Shown here piece by piece: positions 8,872 to 17,403 of a DNA stretch of 64,000 nucleotides. The translations under genes were made by a program, and so were the position numbers. Origin of the DNA: Mycobacterium arosiense ATCC BAA-1401 = DSM 45069 (GTDB lineage Bacteria; Actinomycetota; Actinomycetes; Mycobacteriales; Mycobacteriaceae); assembly GCF_002086125.1 (NCBI RefSeq), contig NZ_MVHG01000002.1:74702-138701 (forward strand). The letters are read 5' to 3'. Each line of letters opens with the position of its first letter. Within the stretch, counting starts at the first letter, position 1. Under the pieces are notes generated by a model. It worked only from the letters and a program-made list of their open reading frames with translations, had not been told where the DNA came from and ran no database searches.

Positions 8872-10086
8872 TCAGGGTTTCCAGTCCGTCGAGTCGGCCC
8901 AATCCCAGGAACGCCGGTAGGCGTCGAGGAACCACGGCTCCTTGAACTCGACATAGGCGGCCGTGTCTTCGCCACCGCCGTGCTCGGCGGCCCGCTTGAC
9001 GTCGAGATAGTCGGCGCGGGCGTCGGGATTGGCCCTCAGCCACTCCACGAAGAGCAGGGCGAACTGCTGATTGGGCCAGCCGTCCACCCGGATATGCACA
9101 TTGGTGGGCCGGCCGGGATCAGCCGACGCGTGAATTCGCTTGGCCCACAGGGCCGGATCGTCCTGTCGGTCGTAGCGGTCCACGGTGCTGCGGGCGTCGG
9201 GCTTGGCGACGTCTTCGGCGATGCGCTCGATCCGTGGGTACCCGGCGGCCAGCAACGGTTCGACGAGTTCGTCGGCGACGGCAAGGGATTCGACGGTGAT
9301 CTGCACGTCGATGACGTCCTTGGCCGGGAAGTCCGGCACGGCGGTCGAGCCGATGTGATCGACACGCACGGCCCGGTGACCGCAGCTGGTCTTCAGGCGG
9401 TTCACGATTCGCTGCGCCTGGTCGGACCAATTCGGGTCGGGCGGCACCAACCGGGCCGGGGCCCGGGCGATCCGGTGCGCGCTCAGGTTGTGCGCGAATG
9501 GGACGATGCGGTGGTCCCACACATCCTGGGCGTGCCGTGCCAACTCTTCGGGAGTGCCCGAGTTGTCCAGCCAGATGTCGGCGACCGCGCGGCGCTGCTC
9601 GTCGCTGGCCTGCGCGGCGATCCTCGCGCGCGCGTCTTCCTCGGCCATGCCGCGCTGGTCGACCAGCCGCCGCAGCCGCACCTCGACATCGGCGTACACG
9701 ATGACGACGAGCGGGAACAGCGCAGCCATCCCGGATTCCACCAGTAGCGGAATGTCCTCGACCACAACGGAATCCTCGGGCACCGACGCGATGATCTCCG
9801 AACGGCGATTGCCCACCAGGGGGTGGACAATCCCGTTCAGCGTCTTGCGTGCCTCGTCGTCGCGAAAAGCCTTGGCGGCCAACGCCGGACGATCCAGCGA
9901 TCCATCGGCGAGCAGGATGTCGCTGCCGAACGCCTCGACCAGTGCGGCCAGGCCTTCGGTTCCGGGCTGGACCACCTCACGCGCGATGACGTCGCCGTCG
10001 ACGATGACGGCACCGCAGCGCGCGAAGGCGGACGACAGCGCCGACTTGCCGGCGCCGATGCCACCGGTCAGCCCGATCCGCAGCAT
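8872..10086 (-). CDS. coaE: Dephospho-CoA kinase fused to a GrpB/UPF0157 domain
   Basis: Last step of coenzyme A synthesis: ATP-dependent phosphorylation of the 3'-OH of dephospho-CoA. Residues 1-200 are the kinase with P-loop GLTGGIGAGKSA, DGDVIAREVV, and the lid/CoA segment RLRRLVDQRGMAEEDARARI. Residues about 215-404 form a GrpB-like nucleotidyltransferase-fold domain (RVDHIGSTAVPDFPAKDVIDVQI). The 404-aa length and the fusion match M. tuberculosis CoaE (407 aa), where the C-terminal domain is reported to help folding. It starts 18 bases after the rpsA stop, so it is probably co-transcribed with rpsA. Confidence 0.95.
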   Translation of the reverse strand: MLRIGLTGGIGAGKSALSSAFARCGAVIVDGDVIAREVVQPGTEGLAALVEAFGSDILLADGSLDRPALAAKAFRDDEARKTLNGIVHPLVGNRRSEIIASVPEDSVVVEDIPLLVESGMAALFPLVVIVYADVEVRLRRLVDQRGMAEEDARARIAAQASDEQRRAVADIWLDNSGTPEELARHAQDVWDHRIVPFAHNLSAHRIARAPARLVPPDPNWSDQAQRIVNRLKTSCGHRAVRVDHIGSTAVPDFPAKDVIDVQITVESLAVADELVEPLLAAGYPRIERIAEDVAKPDARSTVDRYDRQDDPALWAKRIHASADPGRPTNVHIRVDGWPNQQFALLFVEWLRANPDARADYLDVKRAAEHGGGEDTAAYVEFKEPWFLDAYRRSWDWADSTDWKP

Positions 10087-10104
10087 GACGTGGTCAGAAC
10101 GACG

Positions 10105-11541
10105 TCACGCGTTGCCGGCGAGTTTCTCCCGCAGCGCGGCCAATTGGGCATCGCTCGCCAGCGATCCGCCCGCCTTCTCCTCACGCGCGCCGTTGCCCGG
10201 CGACTGCTCGGCGTGCCCAGCGGCCTCGGCCGCGGCGAACTTCTCCATCTGCGCGGTGTGCATCTTGTGCCGGCGTTCGGCCTCGGCGTAGCGGGCCTCC
10301 CACTCGGCGCGCTGCTTCTCGAATCCCTCGAGCCATTCGTTGGTCTCGGAATCGAAGCCCTCGGGGAAGATGTAGTTGCCCTGCTCGTCGTAGCTGTCGG
10401 CCATGCCGTACTTCGCCGGGTCGAACTCTTCGGTGTAGTCCTCGTTGGCCTGCTTGAGCGACAACGAGATTCGGCGGCGCTCCAGGTCGATGTCGATGAC
10501 CTTGACCATCGCGTCGTCGCCCACCGCGACCACCTGGTCGGGCACCTCCACGTGGCGCTCGGCCAGCTCGGAGATGTGCACCAGGCCCTCGATGCCCTCC
10601 TCGACGCGCACGAACGCACCGAACGGGACCAGCTTGGTGACCTTGCCCGGCACGATCTGGCCGATGGCATGGGTGCGGGCGAAGTGCCGCCACGGGTCTT
10701 CCTGAGTGGCCTTGAGCGACAACGAAACCCGCTCACGGTCCATGTCGACGTCGAGCACCTCGACGGTGACCTCGTCGCCGACCTGGACGACCTCGGACGG
10801 ATGGTCGATGTGCTTCCAACTCAACTCGGAGACATGCACCAGGCCGTCCACCCCGCCGAGGTCGACGAACGCACCGAAGTTGACGATCGAGGAGACCACA
10901 CCCTTGCGGATGGCGCCCTTCTGCAGCTGGTTGAGGAACTCGCTGCGCACCTCGGACTGCGTCTGCTCCAGCCAGGCGCGGCGGGAAAGCACCACGTTGT
11001 TGCGGTTCTTGTCCAGCTCGATGATCTTGGCCTCGATCTCCTTGCCGATGTAGGGCTGCAGATCGCGGACGCGGCGCATCTCGACCAGCGAGGCGGGCAG
11101 GAAGCCACGCAGCCCGATGTCGAGGATCAAACCACCCTTGACCACCTCGATGACGGTGCCCTTGACGGCCTCGTCCTTCTCCTTGAGCGCCTCGATGGTG
11201 CCCCAGGCGCGCTCGTACTGCGCGCGCTTCTTGGACAAGATCAGGCGACCCTCTTTGTCCTCCTTGGTGAGGACCAGGGCTTCGACCTCATCACCGACGG
11301 AAACGACCTCATTGGGGTCGACATCGTGCTTGATGGAGAGTTCGCGGGCGGGGATGACCCCTTCGGTCTTGTAGCCGATATCGAGGAGCACCTCGTCCCG
11401 GTCCACTTTGACGATCGTGCCCTCGACGATGTCGCCATCGTTGAAGTACTTGATCGTTTTGTCTATTGCGGCGAGAAAATCCTCGCTCGAGCCAATGTCG
11501 TTGACGGCTACTTGCGGCGAGGTGACGGCGGGACTCGGCAT
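10105..11541 (-). CDS. rpsA: 30S ribosomal protein S1
   Basis: Binds mRNA on the 30S subunit and promotes initiation. 478 aa with four S1 (OB-fold) repeats at about residues 30-105, 120-190, 205-275 and 290-360. Repeats 3 and 4 carry clear FGAFV(D/R) and GLVHISEL motifs. The C-terminal tail (about 365-478) is mycobacterium-type, rich in Glu/Ala, rather than further S1 repeats. The four-repeat form and length match M. tuberculosis RpsA (481 aa). Start ATG 11541 has a GGAG ribosome site about 12 bases upstream. Order polA-rpsA-coaE is conserved in mycobacteria. Confidence 0.97.
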   Translation of the reverse strand: MPSPAVTSPQVAVNDIGSSEDFLAAIDKTIKYFNDGDIVEGTIVKVDRDEVLLDIGYKTEGVIPARELSIKHDVDPNEVVSVGDEVEALVLTKEDKEGRLILSKKRAQYERAWGTIEALKEKDEAVKGTVIEVVKGGLILDIGLRGFLPASLVEMRRVRDLQPYIGKEIEAKIIELDKNRNNVVLSRRAWLEQTQSEVRSEFLNQLQKGAIRKGVVSSIVNFGAFVDLGGVDGLVHVSELSWKHIDHPSEVVQVGDEVTVEVLDVDMDRERVSLSLKATQEDPWRHFARTHAIGQIVPGKVTKLVPFGAFVRVEEGIEGLVHISELAERHVEVPDQVVAVGDDAMVKVIDIDLERRRISLSLKQANEDYTEEFDPAKYGMADSYDEQGNYIFPEGFDSETNEWLEGFEKQRAEWEARYAEAERRHKMHTAQMEKFAAAEAAGHAEQSPGNGAREEKAGGSLASDAQLAALREKLAGNA

Positions 11542-11671
11542 GTTGTTGGGTTGCTCCGGACAGGTTTGGTCGTAGGGACAAATGGGATTTACTCATCGAG
11601 GCTACTCGACTGGGCACATGCTGGCCAAACGCAGACCCGTCGAACCTGCTCGAACGGTTGCCACGAACGTC

Positions 11672-11709
11672 ACGCCGCGGCAAACTTCGGGCGTTCTTCG
11701 CCGCGGCGT
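11672..11709. terminator. 10-bp inverted repeat in the polA-rpsA gap (possible terminator or attenuator)
   Basis: ACGCCGCGGC (11672-11681) and its exact complement (11700-11709) face each other across an 18-base loop in the 258-base gap between the polA stop and the rpsA start. The stem is strong and has no following T-tract, as is usual for mycobacterial hairpins. It could end polA transcription or separate rpsA, which needs far higher expression, from polA. The rest of the gap is the rpsA leader, in which no coding or further structure was recognised. Confidence 0.45.
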
Positions 11710-11799
11710 AGCCACCGCAACCGGGCGGTACCCCCAGCTCGGGGACCGGATGCGCAGCCGTTGCGCCCCGGTGGGCGCGGCGGCGTTCGGATCGCCACC

Positions 11800-14517
11800 C
11801 TAATGCGCGGCGGCGTCCCAGGAACGGCCGTAACCCACCGACACCTCGAGCGGGACGTCCAGCGGGTAGGCGCCACCCATCTTCTCGCGCGCCAGCGCTT
11901 CGAGCTGCTCCCGCTCGCCGGGCGCGACCTCGAAGAGCAGCTCGTCGTGCACCTGCAGCAGGATCCGGGAGGAAAGGCCCGCCTCCTTGATCGCCTTGTC
12001 GGTTTCGATCATCGCCACCTTGATGATGTCGGCGGCGCTGCCCTGAATGGGCGCGTTGAGCGCGGCCCGCTCGGCGGCCTCCCGCACCTGGCGATTGCTG
12101 CTGTCGAGTTCGGGCAGATAGCGGCGGCGGCCGAACACCGTCGACGTGTAGCCGTCCTTGCGGGCCTGCTCCACGACGTCCATCAGGTAGTCGCGGACGC
12201 CGCCGAACCGGGCGAAGTACTGCTCCATCTGGTCCTTGGCCTCTTCGGTGGAGATCTTGAGCTGGGCGGACAGCCCGTAGGCGCTCAACCCGTAGGCCAG
12301 CCCGTAGGACATGGCCTTGACCCGGCGGCGCAGCTCGCCGGTGACCTCCTCGATCGGCACGCCGAACGCCCGTGAGGCGACGAACGAGTGCAGGTCCTCC
12401 CCCGTATTGAAGGCCTCGATCAGCCCCGCGTCCTTGGACAGGTGCGCCATGATCCGCATCTCGATCTGGCTGTAGTCGGCCGTCATCAGCTCGCTGTAGC
12501 CCTCGCCGACGACGAACGCGTCGCGGATCCGCCGACCGGCCTCGGTGCGGATCGGGATGTTCTGCAGATTCGGCTCTGTCGACGACAACCTGCCCGTCGC
12601 GGCGATGGTCTGGTTGAACGTGGTGTGGATGCGCCCGTCCGAGGCGACCGAGTTCAGCAACCCGTCGACGGTGACTTTGAGCCGGGTGGCGTCGCGGTGG
12701 GCCAGCAGATGTTGCAGGAACGGATGGCCGGTCTTGTCGAAAAGCGATTGCAACGCGTCCGCATCGGTGGTGTATCCGGTTTTGGTGCGCTTGGTCTTCG
12801 GCATTTCCAGCTCGTCGAAGAGCACCGTCTGCAACTGTTTGGGCGAGCCCAGGTTGATCTGCTTGCCGATCACCGCATACGCCGCCTCGGCGGCATCTTT
12901 GATCTGGTGAGCGAAATCGCTCTGCAGCTCGCTCAGCAGGTCTAAATCGACTGCGATGCCGGCGTTTTCCATCCCGGCCAGCACGGCCTGCACCGGCAGC
13001 TCCATGCCGCTCAACAGCGAGGTGGAGTTGATGCGGGCCAGCTCCTCGTCGAGCGCGTCGGCCAGATCCAGCACCGCCACGGCGCGCAGGATCAGCGTCT
13101 GCACCGCCTGGTCGTCGACGCCCTCGTCATCGTCGAGCAGCGAAAGTTGTTGCTGCTCAGGGTTTTCGGCTCGCAATTCGCGCCGCAGGTAGCGCAACGA
13201 GAGGTCGTCAAGGGAGAAGCTGCGCTGGCCGGGCCGCACCAGGTAGGCCGCCAGCGCGGTGTCGGAGGTGACGCCGGCCAGCGTCCAGCCCCGTCCGGAC
13301 AGGTCGTGCATCGCCAGCTTGGCTTCGTGCAGCGCCTTGGGCGGACCGGGGTCGGCCAGCCAAGACGCCAGTGCCGCCTCGTCTTCGGGATTCAGCGTCG
13401 CGGTGTCGATGTAGCGGCCCTCGCCATCGGCGGACACGATGGCCAGGGCGGTGGCGTCGGCGTCGTAGGCCAGATGAGTGCCCGCGACGGCCAGGCCGAA
13501 CCGCTTGCCCGAGCTGTGCTCGGCCAGCCACACGGCCAGCTCACCGGGTTCCAGCGCGCCGCCGCGCACATCGAAGCCCTCGTCGACCTCGGGCTCCACC
13601 GCGGCCAGGGTTTCGAACAACCGGTCCCGCAGCACCCGGAACTCCAGGTCGTCGAAGAGCCGGTGAATCTGGTCGCGATCCCACGGTTGCAGCCGCAGCG
13701 TGTCCGGCGTTTGGGCCAGCGGCACGTCTCTGACGAGATCGGTCAGCTCGCGATTGCGGATCACGCTGGCCAGATGTGCGCGCAGCGCGTCGCCCACCTT
13801 GCCACCCACCGAGTCGACGTTGTCCACCAGACCCTGCAGCGATCCATACTCGCCGATCCATTTGGAGGCGGTCTTCTCCCCCACGCCGGGGATGCCGGGC
13901 AGGTTGTCACTGGGATCACCCCGCAGGGCGGCGAAGTCCGGGTATTGCTGCGGGGTCAACCCGTACTTCTCGACGACGGCATCCGGGGTGAAGCGGGTCA
14001 ACTCGCTGACCCCCTTGCGCGGATACAGGACGGTCACGTTGTCGCTGACCAACTGCAACGAGTCCCGGTCGCCGGTGACCACCAGCACCCGGTAGCCCTC
14101 ACGCTCGGCCTGGGTGGCCAGTGTCGCGATGAGGTCGTCGGCCTCGAAGCCCTCCTCGGCCAGCACCGTGATGCCCAATGCCGCGAGGACTTCCTTGGTG
14201 ATGTCGATCTGGCCGTGAAACTCGTCGGGTGTCGCGGACCGGTTGGCCTTGTACTCCGGGTAGCGCTCGGAGCGGAAGGTCTGCCGCGACACGTCGAAAG
14301 CCGCGGCGATATGCGTCGGGGCTTCGTCGCGCAGCAGGTTGATCAGCATGGCGGTGAAGCCGTAGACCGCGTTGGTGGTCAGCCCGCCGCGGGTTTTGAA
14401 GTTCTCGGCGGGCAGCGCATAAAACGCCCGGAACGCCAGCGAATTGCCGTCCAGCAGCATGAGCGTCGGCGTGGTCTGTTCCTCGCTGGCCTTGGTGGTG
14501 GTTTTCGTGGCGGGCAC
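11800..14517 (-). CDS. polA: DNA polymerase I
   Basis: Replication and repair polymerase with 5'-nuclease for Okazaki processing and excision repair. 905 aa (M. tuberculosis PolA 904). The 5'-3' exonuclease domain covers about 18-310 (LLDGNSLAFRAFYALP, VTGDRDSLQLV, GDPSDNLPGIPGVGEKTA). A degenerate 3'-5' exonuclease-like domain spans about 330-510, lacking the DxE metal residues, as in other mycobacterial Pol I. The polymerase domain covers about 520-905 with motif A MTADYSQIEMRIMAH, motif B RRRVKAMSYGLAYG and motif C LLQVHDELLFEV. Start is GTG 14517, preceded by a GAGTGAGA purine stretch. It diverges from the DUF35/thiolase pair. Confidence 0.97.
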   Translation of the reverse strand: MPATKTTTKASEEQTTPTLMLLDGNSLAFRAFYALPAENFKTRGGLTTNAVYGFTAMLINLLRDEAPTHIAAAFDVSRQTFRSERYPEYKANRSATPDEFHGQIDITKEVLAALGITVLAEEGFEADDLIATLATQAEREGYRVLVVTGDRDSLQLVSDNVTVLYPRKGVSELTRFTPDAVVEKYGLTPQQYPDFAALRGDPSDNLPGIPGVGEKTASKWIGEYGSLQGLVDNVDSVGGKVGDALRAHLASVIRNRELTDLVRDVPLAQTPDTLRLQPWDRDQIHRLFDDLEFRVLRDRLFETLAAVEPEVDEGFDVRGGALEPGELAVWLAEHSSGKRFGLAVAGTHLAYDADATALAIVSADGEGRYIDTATLNPEDEAALASWLADPGPPKALHEAKLAMHDLSGRGWTLAGVTSDTALAAYLVRPGQRSFSLDDLSLRYLRRELRAENPEQQQLSLLDDDEGVDDQAVQTLILRAVAVLDLADALDEELARINSTSLLSGMELPVQAVLAGMENAGIAVDLDLLSELQSDFAHQIKDAAEAAYAVIGKQINLGSPKQLQTVLFDELEMPKTKRTKTGYTTDADALQSLFDKTGHPFLQHLLAHRDATRLKVTVDGLLNSVASDGRIHTTFNQTIAATGRLSSTEPNLQNIPIRTEAGRRIRDAFVVGEGYSELMTADYSQIEMRIMAHLSKDAGLIEAFNTGEDLHSFVASRAFGVPIEEVTGELRRRVKAMSYGLAYGLSAYGLSAQLKISTEEAKDQMEQYFARFGGVRDYLMDVVEQARKDGYTSTVFGRRRYLPELDSSNRQVREAAERAALNAPIQGSAADIIKVAMIETDKAIKEAGLSSRILLQVHDELLFEVAPGEREQLEALAREKMGGAYPLDVPLEVSVGYGRSWDAAAH

Positions 14518-14623
14518 GGTCTCACTCTAAGCACCCGGTGTGACGAGGTAACCGTCCCGACCGCGCCGCCCGCAGAACTGCAACACGTTTCAGTTTTGCG
14601 TGGGGGCTGGGTAGTCTGGCCGG

Positions 14624-15106
14624 GTGCCAGAGGTCACCAGTCAACAACCGGCGATCGACGGGTGGTTCGCCACCGACGACGCCGGAAACCCGCATCTGAT
14701 CGGCAGCAAGTGCCCCGAGTGCGGCACCTATGTCTTCCCGCCCCGGGAGAACAACTGCCCCAACCCGGCCTGTACCAGCGACACCCTGGAGTCCGTCGCG
14801 CTGTCCACCCGCGGGAGGCTGTGGAGCTACACCGAAAACCGGTATCCCCCGCCCGCGCCCTACCCGGCGGCGGAGCCGTTCGAGCCGTTCGCCATCGCCG
14901 CGGTGGAGCTGGCCGACGAGGGAATCATTGTGTTGGGCAAGGTCGTCGAGGGCACCCTGGCCGCCGACCTGAAGGTCGGCATGGAGATGGAGCTGACCAC
15001 CATGACCCTGTTCACCGACGACGATGGCATCGAGCGCATCGTGCACGCCTGGAGGCGCGCCGGCGACGATGCGCAGCGCAGCGATGAGGAGGAGCGGCGC
15101 AAATGA
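14624..15106 (+). CDS. DUF35 Zn-ribbon/OB-fold protein, partner of thiolase-like protein (Rv1628c type)
   Basis: 160-aa acyl-CoA-binding accessory protein. A four-cysteine rubredoxin-like zinc ribbon lies near residues 29-50 (CPECGTYVFPPRENNCPNPAC). A DUF35 OB fold follows (RGRLWSYTENRYPPPAPYP, FEPFAIAAVELADEGIIVLGKV). In mycobacteria and other bacteria such proteins pair with SCP-x-type thiolases or with hydratases and retro-aldolases of steroid side-chain catabolism. The next gene is such a thiolase and overlaps by four bases (ATGA), supporting an obligate pair. Start GTG 14624. The pair corresponds to M. tuberculosis Rv1628c-Rv1627c; the substrate is not established. Confidence 0.88.
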   Translation: MPEVTSQQPAIDGWFATDDAGNPHLIGSKCPECGTYVFPPRENNCPNPACTSDTLESVALSTRGRLWSYTENRYPPPAPYPAAEPFEPFAIAAVELADEGIIVLGKVVEGTLAADLKVGMEMELTTMTLFTDDDGIERIVHAWRRAGDDAQRSDEEERRK

Positions 15107-16317
15107 CGGGTCGAATGAGTGCACCCGAACCGCTGTACATCCTGGGCGCCGGGATGCACCCCTGGGGCAAATGGGGCCGCGACTTCACCGAATACGGCGT
15201 GGTCGCCGCGCGCGCCGCGCTGGCCGAGGCCGGGCTGGACTGGCAACAGATTCAGTTGGTGGCCGGCGCCGACACCATCCGCAACGGCTACCCAGGCTTC
15301 ATCGCCGGGTCGACGTTCGCGCAGAAGCTCGGCTGGAACGGCGTGCCGGTCAGTTCCAGCTACGCCGCCTGCGCCAGCGGTTCGCAGGCGCTGCAGAGCG
15401 CCCGCGCCCACATTCTGGCCGGCTTCTGCGATGTCGCGCTGGTGATCGGCGCCGACACCACGCCCAAGGGCGCGTTCGCCCCGGTCGGCGGTGAGCGCAA
15501 GAACGACCCCGACTGGCAGCGCTTCCACCTGATCGGCGCGATGAACCCGGTGTACTTCGCGCTGCTCGCGCGCCGCCGCATGGATCTCTACGGCGCGACG
15601 TCCGAGGACTTCGCCGCGGTCAAGGTGAAGAACTCCGCGCACGGCCTGCAAAACCCGAATGCCCGCTACCGCAAGGAATCTTCGGTCGAGGACGTATTGG
15701 CCAGCCCGGTGGTGTCCGACCCGCTGCGGCAGCTCGACATCTGCGCCACCTCCGACGGTGCCGCGGCGCTGGTCGTGGCCAGCGCCGAGTTCGCCCGCAA
15801 GCACCTCGGCTCGCTGCAGGGCGTGCCGTCGGTGCGCGCGGTGAGCACGGTCACCCCGCAGTATCCCCAACATCTTCCCGAATTGCCGGATATCGCAACG
15901 GATTCCACCGCCGCGGTGGCCGCACCGGAGCGGGTGTTCAAGGATCAGATTCTCGATGCGGCCTACGCCGAGGCGGGCATCGGACCCGAGGACGTGAGCC
16001 TGGCCGAGGTCTACGACCTGTCCACGGCTTTAGAACTCGATTGGTACGAGCACCTGGGGCTGTGCGCCAAGGGCGAGGCGGAGAAGCTGCTGCGCAGCGG
16101 CGCCACCACGATCGGCGGCAGGGTCCCGGTCAACCCGTCGGGTGGGCTGGCGTGTTTCGGTGAGGCGATTCCCGCCCAGGCGATCGCTCAAGTCTGCGAG
16201 TTGACCTGGCAACTGCGTGGCCAGGCCACCGGCCGGCAAGTAGAGAACGCCAAGGTGGGGGTGACCGCGAATCAGGGGCTGTTCGGCCACGGCTCGTCGG
16301 TGATCGTCGCGCGCTGA
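15103..16317 (+). CDS. SCP-x/thiolase-like acetyl-CoA acetyltransferase or lipid-transfer protein (Rv1627c type)
   Basis: 404-aa thiolase-fold protein. The nucleophile region has SSSYAACASGSQALQSA with the cysteine at about 90. The C-terminal catalytic histidine is in NPSGGLACFGEAIPAQA/NQGLFGHGSS, and EVYDLSTALELDWYEHLGLC is typical of the SCP-x thiolase class. Likely thiolytic cleavage or a retro-aldol step on branched or steroid-type acyl-CoA together with the DUF35 partner. ATG 15103 overlaps the upstream stop; ATG 15115 is an alternative. The gene ends before a hairpin facing pdtaR. Confidence 0.85.
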   Translation: MTGRMSAPEPLYILGAGMHPWGKWGRDFTEYGVVAARAALAEAGLDWQQIQLVAGADTIRNGYPGFIAGSTFAQKLGWNGVPVSSSYAACASGSQALQSARAHILAGFCDVALVIGADTTPKGAFAPVGGERKNDPDWQRFHLIGAMNPVYFALLARRRMDLYGATSEDFAAVKVKNSAHGLQNPNARYRKESSVEDVLASPVVSDPLRQLDICATSDGAAALVVASAEFARKHLGSLQGVPSVRAVSTVTPQYPQHLPELPDIATDSTAAVAAPERVFKDQILDAAYAEAGIGPEDVSLAEVYDLSTALELDWYEHLGLCAKGEAEKLLRSGATTIGGRVPVNPSGGLACFGEAIPAQAIAQVCELTWQLRGQATGRQVENAKVGVTANQGLFGHGSSVIVAR

Positions 16318-16338
16318 GCCCTTTCCGCGCCCTTTCCG

Positions 16339-16400
16339 CGCGAGCGTGCACAGTTGTACGCGTCCGGCGGCGTGTCGCCGTACCGACACGCAGGCTCGCG
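16339..16400. terminator. Two-tier hairpin between convergent thiolase-like gene and pdtaR
   Basis: An outer 7-bp stem CGCGAGC/GCTCGCG (16339-16345 with 16394-16400) encloses a perfect 8-bp hairpin GCGTGTCG-CCGTAC-CGACACGC (16370-16391). It fills the gap between two converging genes and ends three bases before the pdtaR stop, so it can terminate both. There is no T-tract. The word GCGAGCGTGCACAGTTGTACGCG resembles a motif I associate with many mycobacterial convergent gaps. Confidence 0.6.
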
Positions 16401-16403
16401 GCT

Positions 16404-17027
16404 CTAGGCCGAGTCGTCCTTGGGCGGGTCGAGGGTCTCCAGGACGACCTCGGCCACCCGCTTCATCGTGGTCCTGCGGTCCATGGCGGCGCGTTGAATC
16501 CATTTGAAGGCCTCGGGCTCGGTCATGCCCTGTTCGCTCTGCAGGAGCCCCTTGGCGCGCTCGACGAGCTTTCGGGTCTCCAGCCGGTCGGACAGCGAGG
16601 CCACCTCGCGTTCGAGCTCGGCGATCTCACCGAAGCGACTGACGGCCAGCTCGATGGCCGGGATGAGGTCGCTGATGGTGAACGGCTTCACCAGGTAGGC
16701 CATCGCGCCCGCGTCGCGCGCCCGCTCCACCAGGTCGCGCTGGCTGAAGGCGGTCAAGACGACGATCGGGGCGATCCGCTTGCTGGCAATCTCCGAGGCG
16801 GCGTCGATGCCGTCGCGGCGCGGCATCTTCACATCCATGATCACCAGATCCGGATGGTGGCGCTCGGCCAGCTCGACGGCTTCCTGCCCGTCGCCGGCCT
16901 CCCCGACGATCTCGTAACCCTCCTCTCGGAGCATCTCGGCGAGATCCATGCGGATGAGCGCTTCGTCTTCAGCGATCAGGACCCGGCGCGGCACAGCGGC
17001 GTCGGTGTCGGTCGTGGGGCCTGTCAT
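16404..17027 (-). CDS. pdtaR: ANTAR-domain response regulator PdtaR
   Basis: Phosphorylation-controlled RNA-binding antiterminator. Receiver domain at about residues 14-130 with acidic residues in AEDEALIRMDLAEM, phospho-acceptor Asp in DLVIMDVKMPRRDG and conserved VLTAFSQ and YLVKPF. A coiled-coil linker follows (LEREVASLSDRLETRKLVERAKG), then an ANTAR domain at about 150-205 (LLQSEQGMTEPEAFKWIQRAAMDRRTTMKRVAEVVLE). 207 aa against 205 in M. tuberculosis Rv1626. Its cognate kinase PdtaS is encoded elsewhere in mycobacteria and is not in this window. An ACAATAT element ends six bases before the ATG with no ribosome site, so a leaderless mRNA is possible. Confidence 0.95.
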   Translation of the reverse strand: MTGPTTDTDAAVPRRVLIAEDEALIRMDLAEMLREEGYEIVGEAGDGQEAVELAERHHPDLVIMDVKMPRRDGIDAASEIASKRIAPIVVLTAFSQRDLVERARDAGAMAYLVKPFTISDLIPAIELAVSRFGEIAELEREVASLSDRLETRKLVERAKGLLQSEQGMTEPEAFKWIQRAAMDRRTTMKRVAEVVLETLDPPKDDSA

Positions 17028-17117
17028 GACGAATATTGTGGCGTGAACGCCTCAGACCAACGACCTCGGGGGCGGTGGGACAGATGAGCACTCGGCGATC
17101 CTCTATGGTGGGAGGCT

Positions 17118-17135
17118 GTCTCTAAGGTAAGAGAC
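17118..17135. promoter_or_regulatory. Inverted repeat overlapping the likely tRNA promoter
   Basis: GTCTCT-AAGGTA-AGAGAC, a perfect 6-bp inverted repeat, lies five bases upstream of the mature tRNA 5' end. TAAGGT inside it could serve as a -10 element, so it may be a promoter with a hairpin leader or an operator. No convincing -35 was found. Confidence 0.35.
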
Positions 17136-17140
17136 CGCAC

Positions 17141-17217
17141 GCCCTCGTATCCCAACTGGCAGAGGAAACGGATTCAAAACCCGTACAGTGTGAGTTCGAA
17201 TCTCACCGAGGGCACCA
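17141..17217 (+). tRNA. tRNA-Leu (anticodon CAA), short variable arm, CCA encoded
   Basis: Cloverleaf readable by eye: acceptor stem GCCCTCG (17141-17147) pairs perfectly with CGAGGGC (17207-17213), then A and a genome-encoded CCA (17215-17217). The T arm is GTGAG-TTCGAAT-CTCAC. The anticodon loop is TTCAAAA, anticodon CAA, reading UUG. Two features are odd. The variable region is only five bases (ACAGT), while leucine tRNAs normally have a long class II arm. The bottom anticodon-stem pair is A-C. The D arm has a weak three-pair stem with GG in the loop. I know of a similar tRNA at this locus in other mycobacteria, so it is probably functional. Confidence 0.88.
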
Positions 17218-17403
17218 CGAGAGTTCGCCCTAATTTCCGCTTTCCGGTACCACTTGAAGTTCTGCGGCCCCCGACCCCTTGGACCCGATCACAACCCGAT
17301 AACACGAACCGTCGTCAGCCTCAGAAACTTACGGGGGCGAAAGCGCCGATTTTTCCTGCGAGACGGGCCCGCCAAGGTGCTGTTCAGCGGTTAGGCTTGC
17401 ACC

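Noticed and set aside
9823..12375. 850-aa plus-strand open frame opposite coaE, rpsA and polA
   Set aside because: Spans three well-recognised genes on the other strand and has no coherent domain. Long antisense frames are expected at this GC content.
13147..15087. 646-aa plus-strand frame opposite polA running into the DUF35 gene
   Set aside because: Shadow of polA, then the wrong frame of the DUF35 gene.
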